Shown here: piece after piece, positions 42,865-51,671 of the stretch
Numbering within the stretch: the first letter of the stretch is position 1
Layout of the letters: each line of letters opens with the position of its first letter
Assembly (NCBI RefSeq): GCF_029582805.1
Contig: NZ_JAKKUT010000002.1
Coordinates: forward strand, 186,001 to 250,000
From: Candidatus Synechococcus calcipolaris G9
GTDB lineage: Bacteria > Cyanobacteriota > Cyanobacteriia > Thermosynechococcales > Thermosynechococcaceae
Direction: 5' to 3'
Length of the DNA stretch: 64,000 nt
Made by a program: the position numbers and the translations under genes
Notes under the pieces: generated by a model
Database searches by the model: none
Told to the model about the DNA's origin: nothing
Seen by the model: only the letters and a program-made list of their open reading frames with translations

Positions 42865-45708
42865 ATGCTCGAAATAATCCGTCAATTGTCCCCTTCTATT
42901 GCCTTGTTGGGTTACCTTCTTCCCTCCCCTGCTCTCGCCCAGATTACGCCAGCAGTGGGGGGCACAGGTACAACTGTTACCGTAAATGGTCAGCAGTTTG
43001 ACATTGGCGGTGGTGCGTTTTCCAGGGATGGCAAAAATTTATTTCACCTTTTTAAGCAATTTGGTCTAAGTGATGGGCAGATTGCCAACTTTTTATCCAA
43101 TTCCAAGGTTCAAAATATCCTGGCGGGCGTGAATGGTGGCGATGTCAGCTATATCAATGGCTTAATCCAGGTAACGGGAGGCAATAGCAACCTCTATTTG
43201 CTCAATCCTGCGGGAATTGTTTTCGGGCCCAATGCCCAGTTAAACGTACCAGCAGCGTTCCATGCCTCCACCGCCCAACGGGTGCATTTTGACGGCGGTA
43301 TTTTTGACATTAATGGGTTTAATGACTACGCCAACCTAGTGGGAAACCCCACCGGATTTGAGTTTTTAAGTACAGGAATTATTATTAATGAAGGGAATTT
43401 AGCCGTTGGCCCAGGGCAGAATTTAACGTTGATGGGTCATCAGGTGTTCAATACAGGAACCCTATCGGCTCCAGGGGGAACCATTACAATTCAGGCGATT
43501 CCCGAGACAGGCATGGTGCGGATTTCCCAGGAGGGGATGATCCTTAGCTTAGAGATTCCAGCGGATCGGATCCCCGAAGATGGGGTGATTGAAGCGGTAG
43601 ATTTACCCCGATTGATTACGGGGGGAGAAGATCGTCCACGGGTGAATAGCGTGGTACATAATCCCGATGGCTCGATTAGCTTGGTGCATGACCCCAGTAA
43701 GGTGAATGTGTCCGTTGAAGGAGCAACGGCGGTTGCCAGTGGCACGATAGATGTGTCGAATCCTGAGGGGATGGGCGGACAGATCAATGTCCTCGGTCAA
43801 AATGTGGCGATGCTTAATGCCCAACTCAATGCCTCTGGAGGTGTAGGGGGCGGCACGATCTTGGGAGGTGGTGACTATCTGGGAGGAACAGCAGGTACAG
43901 GTCGCCTGGATAGTAGTTTCAATGCCCAGCACCTGTTTGTGGACAATAACACTGTGATGACAGCGGATGCGGTAACTCAAGGCAATGGCGGCACAGTGAT
44001 TAATTGGGCAGATAACAGCACCGTCTTTAATGGCACGATTATGGCCCGGGGTGGGGCATTAGGGGGTAATGGCGGCTTTGTCGAAACCTCTGGGAAAAAT
44101 CTGCTGCAAGTTGGAGAAACCGCCCAAGTGAATGCAGGTGCAATATCTGGGGAAAATGGCACTTGGCTCCTAGACCCACTCAATATCAATATTGCGCCTA
44201 CGGGTGGCACAGTTACACCAGGATCGATTGAAACCAGCTTAAATAATGGTACTAGTGTTGTTTTGACAACGAATCAGCCGGGGTCAGAGGCAGGTGATAT
44301 TACCCTCACCACTAGTATTAATCAAACCGGAGGGGGAACGGCATCTTTAACGCTAACTGGGCGACAGTTTCTCCGGTCTGGAGTAGCAACTATTTCCATG
44401 ACGAGTACAGGTGGGTTGACCTTTAACCTGAATTTTGTCAATCCAGAGTCTTCTCCTGAAACATCGAATATTCAGAATGCCCATGATGCCATTGGTACAG
44501 TCGCTGGAACCCGGACAATTAATTTAGGAGCCGGAACCTATCAAGGGGCAACGCTAACGATTGATCGAAATGTAACGATTAACGGGCAAGAAGCAGCAAG
44601 TACCATTCTTAGTGGGCAAAATACTCGTCGGGTGGTCAATATTACAGGGGGTATGGTTAATCTGAGCAATCTGGCTATTACAGGAGGGAAGGCTAGTGCC
44701 TTCAACAGCACTGGCGGCGGGATTGTGAATGCTGGTACGCTCACCGTGACCAACAGCACCATCAGTAGCAATACGGTTGATGGCTTCAACAGCACTGGCG
44801 GCGGGATTGCCAATATTAGTACGCTCACCGTGACCAACAGCACCATTAGTGGCAATACGGTTGATGGCTTCAACGCCTATGGCGGCGGGATTGCTAATAC
44901 TGGTACGCTTACCGTGACCAACAGCACCATCAGTGGCAATACGCTTAATGGCTTCAACATGAATGGCGGCGGGATTGACAATACTGGTACGCTTACCGTG
45001 ACCAACAGCATTATTAGTGGTAACACTGCACCCACCGGCCCTGAAATTAGTAACACTAACACTCTAAAATTTACCGACAATAACCTTATTGGGCAAAACA
45101 ACACTCTGGGCATTAATGGCGCGATCTCCAGTGGCACAGAAAACGTTAATTACTTTGCTCCTTCAATTCCAACTAGTCAAATTATTGGCCCCCTCGCTGA
45201 CAATGGCGGCCCCACCCAAACCCATGCCCTCTTACCGGACAGTCCAGCCTTAGCGGTCGGTGATCCTAGCCAAACAGGTTTGCCAGCCACAGATCAGCGG
45301 GGTTTACCTCGCCTCAGGGAAGGCTTGCTCGATTTAGGGGCATTTCAATTTCAATGTCAGGATTTGGGAGTTTGTCCCACTCCTCCTAGTGATCCCCCTA
45401 CACCTACAACAACTCCAGCCACTAGTCCTGTAGTGCAACCCCCTGCACCGCCAGTCGTCACACCTGTCACATCAAGCGCGCCCCAACCCCCCGCGCCCCC
45501 AGTGACACCGCCACCACCAACCATCTTTGTCTTTGTGCCTGCACCCGTAGAGTTGAAATTTCCCCAAGAGCTACTAACCATTTTGCAAGGTCAGGAGCAA
45601 CCCCAACTTCCCCTAGAGCAAAGCCTGTGTCAATTAGTAGAGGGAGGGGCAGTCCTAGAGATTGATGGTGTGCCCGTAGAGTCTGCCCTAGCGGCGGAGT
45701 GCAGTTAG
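42865..45708 (+). CDS. Two-partner-secretion adhesin with repeat region
   Basis: The 947-residue exoprotein has a signal peptide (to about residue 25, LPSPALA). A TPS/filamentous-haemagglutinin N-terminal domain follows (about 28-170) with VNGQQFDIGGGAFSRDGKN, LSNSKVQNILAGVNGG and NLYLLNPAGIVFGPNAQLNVPAAF. A beta-helix comes next. Four 28-residue repeats (about 617-720, GGGIxNxGTLTVTNSTISGNT) precede a LADNGGPTQTHALLPDSPALAVGD choice-of-anchor-type end. The C-terminus is proline/threonine-rich with two cysteines near the end. The family is exported through a TpsB outer-membrane pore, and none is encoded nearby. Likely cell-surface adhesion. Confidence 0.88.
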   Translation: MLEIIRQLSPSIALLGYLLPSPALAQITPAVGGTGTTVTVNGQQFDIGGGAFSRDGKNLFHLFKQFGLSDGQIANFLSNSKVQNILAGVNGGDVSYINGLIQVTGGNSNLYLLNPAGIVFGPNAQLNVPAAFHASTAQRVHFDGGIFDINGFNDYANLVGNPTGFEFLSTGIIINEGNLAVGPGQNLTLMGHQVFNTGTLSAPGGTITIQAIPETGMVRISQEGMILSLEIPADRIPEDGVIEAVDLPRLITGGEDRPRVNSVVHNPDGSISLVHDPSKVNVSVEGATAVASGTIDVSNPEGMGGQINVLGQNVAMLNAQLNASGGVGGGTILGGGDYLGGTAGTGRLDSSFNAQHLFVDNNTVMTADAVTQGNGGTVINWADNSTVFNGTIMARGGALGGNGGFVETSGKNLLQVGETAQVNAGAISGENGTWLLDPLNINIAPTGGTVTPGSIETSLNNGTSVVLTTNQPGSEAGDITLTTSINQTGGGTASLTLTGRQFLRSGVATISMTSTGGLTFNLNFVNPESSPETSNIQNAHDAIGTVAGTRTINLGAGTYQGATLTIDRNVTINGQEAASTILSGQNTRRVVNITGGMVNLSNLAITGGKASAFNSTGGGIVNAGTLTVTNSTISSNTVDGFNSTGGGIANISTLTVTNSTISGNTVDGFNAYGGGIANTGTLTVTNSTISGNTLNGFNMNGGGIDNTGTLTVTNSIISGNTAPTGPEISNTNTLKFTDNNLIGQNNTLGINGAISSGTENVNYFAPSIPTSQIIGPLADNGGPTQTHALLPDSPALAVGDPSQTGLPATDQRGLPRLREGLLDLGAFQFQCQDLGVCPTPPSDPPTPTTTPATSPVVQPPAPPVVTPVTSSAPQPPAPPVTPPPPTIFVFVPAPVELKFPQELLTILQGQEQPQLPLEQSLCQLVEGGAVLEIDGVPVESALAAECS
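44713..45026. repeat. 84-bp intragenic tandem repeats
   Basis: Four units with GGCGGCGGGATT at 44713, 44797, 44881 and 44965 are spaced exactly 84 bases. They encode 28-residue beta-helix rungs in the adhesin. The copies are highly similar at the DNA level, so the copy number may vary by slippage or recombination. Confidence 0.85.
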
Positions 45709-45752
45709 GTATCCTAGAGATAGCCAAGCCATAAAAACCTAGGGTCAAAACC

Positions 45753-46358
45753 ATGGCAACCACTGCCGATGATGTATGGCGTTTATTGGGTGAACTCGCC
45801 GAAGCCCAAAAAGAAACCGAACGACGATTTCAAGAAACCGAGCGGCTTCTCAAGGAGCAGTCCCAGGAAACCGAGCGACTTCTCAAGGAGCAATCCCGAA
45901 AGACCGATCGCCAAATCCAGCAAGTGAACAAACAAATTGGTGACTTAGGCAACCGCCTCGGCGAATTTGTCGAATGGCAAGTCCGTCCCGCTGCTGTCCG
46001 TCTCTTTCGAGAACGGGGAATTGATGTCCATGAACTCCACGCCGATATTTCTGTTAACCGACCGGAAGGAGCCATTGAAATTGACCTACTTGTGGTGAAC
46101 GAGACCGATGTGATTTTGATTGAAGTCAAAAGTAAACTCAGTCAAACTGATGTGGATGAACATTTAGAGCGGTTAGCCAAATTCAAAGACCTGATGCCTC
46201 GTTACCGTCAAATGAATGCAATGGCCGCCGTTGCCGCCATGGTAATTCCCGCCGATGTTGCCCGCTATGCTTATCACCAGGGGTTATTTGTCCTAGCCCA
46301 GTCCGGTGATAGCATTGTTATTCTCAATAATGATAAATTTAAGCCAAAAACCTGGTAG
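45753..46358 (+). CDS. Coiled-coil protein with PD-(D/E)XK nuclease-like domain (DUF3782-like)
   Basis: The 201-residue protein has an N-terminal coiled coil (about 8-75) containing a tandem QETERLLKEQS repeat. The C-terminal domain (about 80-195) has GAIEIDLLVVNETDVILIEVKSKLSQ, where the aspartate and the ExK form the metal site of a PD-(D/E)XK fold. This architecture is common in cyanobacteria and annotated DUF3782; biological activity is unknown. It follows the adhesin by 44 bases. Confidence 0.75.
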   Translation: MATTADDVWRLLGELAEAQKETERRFQETERLLKEQSQETERLLKEQSRKTDRQIQQVNKQIGDLGNRLGEFVEWQVRPAAVRLFRERGIDVHELHADISVNRPEGAIEIDLLVVNETDVILIEVKSKLSQTDVDEHLERLAKFKDLMPRYRQMNAMAAVAAMVIPADVARYAYHQGLFVLAQSGDSIVILNNDKFKPKTW

Positions 46359-46417
46359 GGTGACCTTGTCTCAATTATGGACTATTTAGATATAGACTAT
46401 TTAGAAGAAAAGTCCCG

Positions 46418-46433
46418 TTAAGTATAATTTATT
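46418..46433. repeat. TTAAGTATAATTTATT repeat
   Basis: This 16-base word is identical to 28972-28987. In both places it lies directly after the 3' end of a minus-strand gene (dnaA here, cobA there). It may be an inserted-element end or a conserved 3' signal. The flanks differ (CCCG before it here, GCCC there). Confidence 0.4.
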
Positions 46434-46434
46434 T

Positions 46435-47832
46435 CTAATTATCCGATGGGCGACTAGCTAAATTGATGCGATCGCTCAGTTGCCGTAGTAACGCACCCAT
46501 TTCCGGATCTGTACGTTGGAGTTCTGCCACTTTGTCACAACTATACATGACGGTTGTATGGTCCTTACCACCAAATTCTTCACCAATTTTAGGTAAGCTC
46601 AGTCCCGTATATTGACGCATTAAGTACATTCCCAATTGACGGGCGACACTAATTTCTCGACGACGGGAGTTTCCCTTCAGATCACTAATGGGGATATTCA
46701 TAGCTTGGGAGACCACATCGAGAATGATCTCCGGTGAGGTTTCAATTTTTCGAGTGGCTGGATTTAGGACGGGAGAAATGTTTTCTACGGTCATGGGCAA
46801 ACCAGAGATAGAAATATAAGCTACGGCTCGAATTAAGGCTCCTTCCAATTCACGGATGTTAGAGGTATAGCTGGCGGCAATGTATTCAATCACTTGCCGT
46901 GGCAGGCGAATATTTTCGTATTCCGCTTTTTTTTGGAGAATGGCCATGCGGGTTTCTAAATCGGGGGGTTGAATATCTGCAATTAAGCCCATGGAAAAAC
47001 GGGAACAGAGCCTCTCCTGTAAGCGGGGAATTTGACTGGGGGGGCGATCGCTGGCCAATACAACCTGCTTCCCGGCTTCGTGGAGGGTATTAAAGGTATG
47101 GAAAAACTCTTCCTGGGTATATTCCTTGCCCTCAATAAACTGAATGTCATCGACTAAAATCACATCTACCGCTCGGTAATGCTCCCGAAAGGCCTGCATA
47201 CTGTCTTTGCGAATGGCCGCAATTAAATCGTTGGTAAACTGCTCCGTAGAGACATAGAAAATTTTGGCATTGGCATCGTTCTCTAGGCGGTAATGACCGA
47301 TCGCCTGCATGAGATGGGTTTTCCCCAACCCGACCCCACCACAGAGAAACAAGGGATTAAATTCCCGCCCTGGGGATTCGGCCACGGCTAAACAGGCTGC
47401 ATGGGCCATGCGATTGTTGGGGCCTACCACGTAGCGGGAAAAGACATACTTGGGGTTGAGGTCACTGATACTGCGTTGCCGTTGAGGAGGAGTTCCCTGG
47501 CTAAGGTTGGGACCATGGCTACCACTATTGCCATTTTCGGGGCTAATGAGTTCCAGATTCAGGCTGGCATCGGGTTCCATCCCCTGGGCGATCGCCAACT
47601 GAATGTCAATGGGATGGCCAAGGATATCGTGGGCAACATCAGCAATTGTCTTGACATAGTATTTCTGCAACCAATTCCGGGCAAAGGGATTGGGGGTACA
47701 GATTGTTAGCATCTGCCCGTTAAAGGATTCAACCGTAGCGGTCTTGATCCACGTTTCAAAGGTGGGTCGGCTCAAAAGTAATTGTAACCGCTCTAAAATA
47801 TCCTTCCATAGATCCGCAGCACTGATATCCAC
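46435..47832 (-). CDS. dnaA: Chromosomal replication initiator DnaA
   Basis: The 465-residue protein is a full-length DnaA. Domain I (about 1-85) starts [20 protein letters not shown] linker of about 35 residues follows. The AAA+ domain III (about 125-340) has Walker [46 protein letters not shown] and box VII REL near [12 protein letters not shown]. Domain IV has the DNA-recognition helix [13 protein letters not shown]. It is divergent from rpmH by 144 bases. Many cyanobacteria keep dnaA apart from the origin. I see no DnaA-box cluster here. Confidence 0.97.
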   Translation of the reverse strand: MDISAADLWKDILERLQLLLSRPTFETWIKTATVESFNGQMLTICTPNPFARNWLQKYYVKTIADVAHDILGHPIDIQLAIAQGMEPDASLNLELISPENGNSGSHGPNLSQGTPPQRQRSISDLNPKYVFSRYVVGPNNRMAHAACLAVAESPGREFNPLFLCGGVGLGKTHLMQAIGHYRLENDANAKIFYVSTEQFTNDLIAAIRKDSMQAFREHYRAVDVILVDDIQFIEGKEYTQEEFFHTFNTLHEAGKQVVLASDRPPSQIPRLQERLCSRFSMGLIADIQPPDLETRMAILQKKAEYENIRLPRQVIEYIAASYTSNIRELEGALIRAVAYISISGLPMTVENISPVLNPATRKIETSPEIILDVVSQAMNIPISDLKGNSRRREISVARQLGMYLMRQYTGLSLPKIGEEFGGKDHTTVMYSCDKVAELQRTDPEMGALLRQLSDRINLASRPSDN

Positions 47833-47976
47833 TCAAAACCTCAGCCCATAGCCAAAAGAAAACGGCCACCCCCAACAAAATGACTTGCAGGTTTCCCTGG
47901 AGGTGATATGATTGTAGATCGCTCCCAGGAATATTGCCCCTGTGAGGGTTGTTAGTAAGATAAAGATTATACAGCC

Positions 47977-48114
47977 ATGACTCAACGCACATTCGGCGGC
48001 ACTGTTCGCAAACGTAAACGCACTTCCGGCTTTCGCGCAAGAATGCGGACAAAAACTGGTCAACAAGTCATTAAAGCACGGCGGCGTAAAGGGCGATCGC
48101 GGCTTGCTGTCTAA
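47977..48114 (+). CDS. rpmH: 50S ribosomal protein L34
   Basis: The 45-residue, very basic protein starts [19 protein letters not shown] and continues [20 protein letters not shown], the standard bL34 sequence. The ATG at 47977 is preceded by an AT-rich leader. The rnpA start (GTG at 48124) is nine bases after the stop, so the classical rpmH-rnpA-yidC-jag operon begins here. Confidence 0.96.
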   Translation: MTQRTFGGTVRKRKRTSGFRARMRTKTGQQVIKARRRKGRSRLAV

Positions 48115-48123
48115 TGTGACCTA

Positions 48124-48477
48124 GTGTTACCTGCCCAGCATCGACTCCGCCATCGTCGGGACTTTGCTAGAGTCTATCAGCAGGGGACGAGTTTCCATAG
48201 TCCGTGGCTTGTCCTTTGGGTTTGCCCGCAGACGGTTGGGACAGAAACCCGCATTGGCATTGTTGTTGGCTCTAAAGTCAGTAAAAAAGCCGTCCAACGC
48301 AACCGCATTAAGCGGCAGTTGAGGGTACTGTGTCGGCAGCTTTTACCCCTTCTAGTTTCTGGCTGGGATGTGGTTCTTGTGGCCCGGGCGGCGGCCGTGG
48401 GTCAACAGAGTGGGCAATTTCTGCCAGAATTAAAGCAGTTAGTGGCTAGAGCAGGACTTTTCCATGCCAGGAATTAA
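48124..48477 (+). CDS. rnpA: Ribonuclease P protein component
   Basis: The 117-residue basic protein has the RnpA signature RNRIKRQLRVLCRQLLP (about 58-74) and the RRDFARVYQQG start of the substrate-binding groove. It joins RNase P RNA in trimming tRNA 5' ends. The start is GTG (48124). The last 14 bases overlap the next gene, so the two are translationally coupled. Confidence 0.95.
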   Translation: MLPAQHRLRHRRDFARVYQQGTSFHSPWLVLWVCPQTVGTETRIGIVVGSKVSKKAVQRNRIKRQLRVLCRQLLPLLVSGWDVVLVARAAAVGQQSGQFLPELKQLVARAGLFHARN

Positions 48478-48859
48478 AGAAGACATTTACTATGAAGGCG
48501 GGCCCCACTGGGGTGATTTAATGATTAATATTCTTTTGGGCTTTACCGTCATTTGCCTACCCCTCACCGTGGGGGCAATTGTCCGTGCCCTGTGGCTGCG
48601 GTATCGGATCACCAATCGGCGCATTACCGTCATTGGCGGTTGGATGGGCCGCGATCGCTCCGATGTGGTCTATACGGAAGTCGCCAAGGTGGTCACAGTT
48701 CCCCGAGGTTGGGGTTCCTATGGCGATATGGTTGTCACCCTCAAGGATGGTAATCGCCTAGAAATGCGTGCTGTTCCCAACTTCCGTGACATCTATGCCT
48801 TCATTGCCGAAAAGCTGACTCCCCAAGCCCAAAGCGTCAGTGGTGCTATCGGCAGTTAA
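48464..48859 (+). CDS. Bacterial PH-domain membrane protein
   Basis: The 131-residue protein has one or two N-terminal helices (about 20-42, LLGFTVICLPLTVGAIVRAL) and a bPH2-type domain (about 45-125) with YRITNRRITVIGGW. The same small gene separates rnpA and yidC in many cyanobacteria. It overlaps rnpA by 14 bases and precedes yidC by 44. Its function is unknown; its position suggests membrane-protein biogenesis. Confidence 0.82.
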   Translation: MPGIKEDIYYEGGPHWGDLMINILLGFTVICLPLTVGAIVRALWLRYRITNRRITVIGGWMGRDRSDVVYTEVAKVVTVPRGWGSYGDMVVTLKDGNRLEMRAVPNFRDIYAFIAEKLTPQAQSVSGAIGS

Positions 48860-48903
48860 GATAGTTCTGTAATTGCTCTTTAACCGCAGGTGCGTGCGAC
48901 CCC

Positions 48904-50079
48904 ATGGATTTTGGTATTGGATTTCTTTCTAACAACGTCATGCTGCCAATCCTGGATTTTTTCTACGGGATTGTGCCTAGTTATGGCTTGGCGATCGTGG
49001 CATTAACCCTCGTCATTCGTTTTGCTGTGTATCCCCTCAGTGCTGGATCAATTCGCAATATGCGGCGGATGAAGGTGGTACAGCCCCTCATGCAGGAGCG
49101 GATGAAAGAAATTCAGGAACGGTACAAAGACAACCCGACGGAACAACAAAAGGCGATGTCGGAGGTCTACAAGGAGTTTGGGAATCCCTTGGCGGGCTGC
49201 TTTCCCCTACTGCTTCAGTTACCGATTCTGTTTGCCCTATTTGCCACCCTGCGGGGATCACCCTTTGCCAATGTCAATTACCAAGTAAACCTGCAAATTG
49301 TGCCATCGGAGCAAGTCACGGAAGTACAGCCCTTTTCCAGTAAGCCCCAAAATATCTATGTTGCCGAGGGCATCCACTATCCGGTACAAGCGGTGCTCCC
49401 CAGTGGAACCAAACTGGGGGTTGGCCAGGACGTGAATCTCGATTTTCAAACAAAGGAAGGAAAGCCCTTTACAGAACTGCTCAAGAGCTATCCAGAGACC
49501 CAGATTCAGCCCTCCTGGCAAATTACTCGCGGCCAAGAGCGGGTAACGCTGGATGAAACGGGTCATTTAGTGGCTATGCAGCCGGGTGATGTGACGATTC
49601 AGGGAACGATTCCCGGCATGGCGGCGGAGAAGGGCTTTTTGTTTATTTCCGCCCTAGGGCGAGTTGGTGCGGTGGACAATGAGTTAGTCACCACATTGCC
49701 GGGGGGGGGACGGCAAATTAATTGGGGGGGGATTCACTGGGACATTTTGGCGATGATTTTAACCTTTGGGGTTAGTCTCTACGTGAACCAGCTACTATCC
49801 GGCCAAGGGGCAGCGGCCAATTCCCAACAAAAGACGATGAATCAACTCACGCCAATTATTTTTTCGGGGATGTTTCTTTTCTTCCCCCTGCCGGCGGGAG
49901 TGCTACTCTATATGCTGATTGCCAACATTTTCCAAACGGTGCAGACGTTTATTTTGCAGCGGGAGCCACTGCCGGAAAATCTACAAAAGCTCCTAGATGA
50001 AAAGGAAAAAGCCGAGGCGGTGAAAAATCGCAGTTCCTTACCCTTTGAATCCAAAACCAAACGTAAACCTTCGAGTTGA
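48904..50079 (+). CDS. yidC: YidC/Oxa1/Alb3 membrane insertase
   Basis: The 391-residue insertase starts [22 protein letters not shown]. The first core helix ([20 protein letters not shown], about 27-46) contains the arginine of the hydrophilic groove. A hairpin with [12 protein letters not shown] follows, then [11 protein letters not shown]. An extra loop of about 150 residues (about 120-270), with a beta-rich segment like a small Ig-type fold, separates it from the last helices [21 protein letters not shown]. It integrates thylakoid and plasma membrane proteins. It sits in the conserved operon between the PH gene and jag. Confidence 0.94.
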   Translation: MDFGIGFLSNNVMLPILDFFYGIVPSYGLAIVALTLVIRFAVYPLSAGSIRNMRRMKVVQPLMQERMKEIQERYKDNPTEQQKAMSEVYKEFGNPLAGCFPLLLQLPILFALFATLRGSPFANVNYQVNLQIVPSEQVTEVQPFSSKPQNIYVAEGIHYPVQAVLPSGTKLGVGQDVNLDFQTKEGKPFTELLKSYPETQIQPSWQITRGQERVTLDETGHLVAMQPGDVTIQGTIPGMAAEKGFLFISALGRVGAVDNELVTTLPGGGRQINWGGIHWDILAMILTFGVSLYVNQLLSGQGAAANSQQKTMNQLTPIIFSGMFLFFPLPAGVLLYMLIANIFQTVQTFILQREPLPENLQKLLDEKEKAEAVKNRSSLPFESKTKRKPSS

Positions 50080-50082
50080 CCC

Positions 50083-50598
50083 ATGACCGATGAACCCATA
50101 GAGCAGGGCCGTTCTTGGCTGGAGCATACCCTTGGTTTGGCTGGTTTTCGAGCATCTGTGGCCATCACCCCTTCTCCCCTAGAGGGAGTTGTGGATGGTT
50201 GTTGGTTAGAAATTGATCAGCACAGCTTGAGTCCTCAGCAAATTACCCATTTATTGGACGCGAAGGGCCAGGCCTTGGATGCCCTCCAATATTTGCTCAA
50301 TGCCACGGTAAATTTGGGCCGACCTCGGGAAGAACAAACCGCCTTCACCCTAGAATTAGCGGGCTATCGTCGCGATCGCTATCAGCAGTTACAGGAGATT
50401 GCCGAGGATGTGGCCCACCAGGTGCAGGAAACGGGGGAAGAGGTAGAAATTCAAGGACTATCTGCGGCAGAACGGCGGGTCGTGCATACCCTGATTAAAA
50501 CCCATGGCAATGTAAAAACCTTTAGTCGTGGTGAAGAACCCGATCGCCGCCTTGTGGTTCATCTCCAGGAAGAAGACGAGCCTCTAGAAGAAGGCTAA
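50083..50598 (+). CDS. jag: Jag/KhpB RNA-binding protein
   Basis: The 171-residue protein has an N-terminal KH domain (about 60-95, LLDAKGQALDALQYLLNATVN) and a C-terminal R3H domain (about 100-160) with YRRDRYQQLQEIAEDVAHQV and LSAAERRVVHTLI. R3H binds single-stranded nucleic acid. Its ATG is three bases after the yidC stop, so it is coupled to it. In other bacteria the homologue controls cell elongation and RNA stability. Confidence 0.9.
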   Translation: MTDEPIEQGRSWLEHTLGLAGFRASVAITPSPLEGVVDGCWLEIDQHSLSPQQITHLLDAKGQALDALQYLLNATVNLGRPREEQTAFTLELAGYRRDRYQQLQEIAEDVAHQVQETGEEVEIQGLSAAERRVVHTLIKTHGNVKTFSRGEEPDRRLVVHLQEEDEPLEEG

Positions 50599-50624
50599 CC
50601 CGTTAGCAGGTCAATTTGTTAATT

Positions 50625-51578
50625 CTAGGCTAGGGGACTTAATTGTAGTTCCTGGGATAGCCTGCGTAAAAAACACAGACCAAAAACGGAATTCCCGCTG
50701 GCATCTAGGGGGGGACTATAGCTGGCGATCGCCCCTTGTCCAGGCACAATGCCCACCATGGCACCACTGACCCCAGACTTGATGGGTAGACCAATATCAA
50801 TGGCATAGTCCGCCGAGCGTTCGTAGAGACCGCAGCTAAACATGAGGGCATTGACAACTTGACGGTGGCGGGTTTGAATCTGGGGCTGCCCTCCGGCGAG
50901 TAAAAGCCCTAATCGGGCCAGATCTGTCACCGTTCCCCTCAAGCAACAAATACAGTTATAGATTTCCAAGGCCATTTCCCCATCCTGAATGTGGCCCGCC
51001 AGTTCCAGTAGCCGGGCCAAGGCTCGATTCTGCCAATTGGGGTGACAGTGAACTTGGTGTAAAATCTGTCGATCTAGACTTAGGTGACAACCGGCCTGGT
51101 CATTTAGCCATTGGGCCAGACGATCGCAGGCATGGCGGGGGGTTTTCCCCTCCAGGTTGGCGGCGAGCCGAATTGCGCCACTATTGATCATGGGATTGCG
51201 GGGGAAGCCTTGATCCAGTTCCAATTGCAAGACAGAGTTATAGGGTCGCTCCGAAGGAAATCGCCCCACATGGCTAAAGACATCTTCAACGGAAGACTGG
51301 TGCAGCATATAGAGCAATAAAAAGGGTTTAATCACACTCATCAATGGAAAGGTAGCGGCGATCGCCCCCCATGAATGAACAGAGCCGGCTAGGGTTTGGA
51401 TATTGACCGCCACCGCACCGCGATCGGGAGGAGGTAATCGCTCCAGGGTTTCCCCCCCACTGGCCAAAGCTTGGCACTCCTGAATCCACGGATTAAGTTG
51501 AACGGTTGTCAAGGACGTCAATTGCACCAAAGATGCCCCCACATTGACTGGAACCACTGCCTTTTCACTATAGGGCAC
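50625..51578 (-). CDS. glsA: Glutaminase A
   Basis: The 317-residue enzyme hydrolyses glutamine to glutamate and ammonia and has the serine-lysine beta-lactamase-like fold. The catalytic SxxK is in FPLMSVIKPFLLLYML (about 79-94). Other conserved segments are FPSERPYNSVLQLELDQGFPRNPMINSGAI and KSGVSGAMVGIVPGQGAIASYSPPLD. The start is uncertain: the outermost GTG (51576-51578) lies inside an inverted-repeat element. Later GTG or TTG codons, or a start near residue 30 (NPWIQECQ), also fit. Confidence 0.92.
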   Translation of the reverse strand: MPYSEKAVVPVNVGASLVQLTSLTTVQLNPWIQECQALASGGETLERLPPPDRGAVAVNIQTLAGSVHSWGAIAATFPLMSVIKPFLLLYMLHQSSVEDVFSHVGRFPSERPYNSVLQLELDQGFPRNPMINSGAIRLAANLEGKTPRHACDRLAQWLNDQAGCHLSLDRQILHQVHCHPNWQNRALARLLELAGHIQDGEMALEIYNCICCLRGTVTDLARLGLLLAGGQPQIQTRHRQVVNALMFSCGLYERSADYAIDIGLPIKSGVSGAMVGIVPGQGAIASYSPPLDASGNSVFGLCFLRRLSQELQLSPLA

Positions 51579-51671
51579 CTCGTTAATTCAAAATTCGGGG
51601 CGATCGCAAACGAGATTTCAATGGTTTCAGCCTCTATTTTTAGCAGATCGAGCAATTTTTCGAGGTGCCCT
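51572..51671. mobile_element. MITE-like element with 11-bp perfect terminal inverted repeats
   Basis: AGGGCACCTCG (51572-51582) and CGAGGTGCCCT (51661-51671) are exact reverse complements and bound a 78-base AT-rich core with one HIP1-like GCGATCGC. TA precedes the left end. The right arm word CGAGGTGCCCTT recurs at 28962. It sits between glsA and the ChaN-like gene and overlaps the glsA start codon. No transposase is inside. Confidence 0.6.

Noticed and set aside
44713-45026. CRISPR-like array
   Set aside because: The 84-base units are in frame, coding and nearly identical over their whole length, with no unique spacers; they are adhesin repeats.
43603-45137. Several long antisense frames within the adhesin gene
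   Set aside because: They follow the sense codon pattern of a repetitive beta-helix protein and contain no known domain.
47833-47976. Replication origin between dnaA and rpmH
   Set aside because: The position fits the ancestral bacterial arrangement, but I see no repeated DnaA boxes or strongly AT-rich unwinding tract in the 144 bases.
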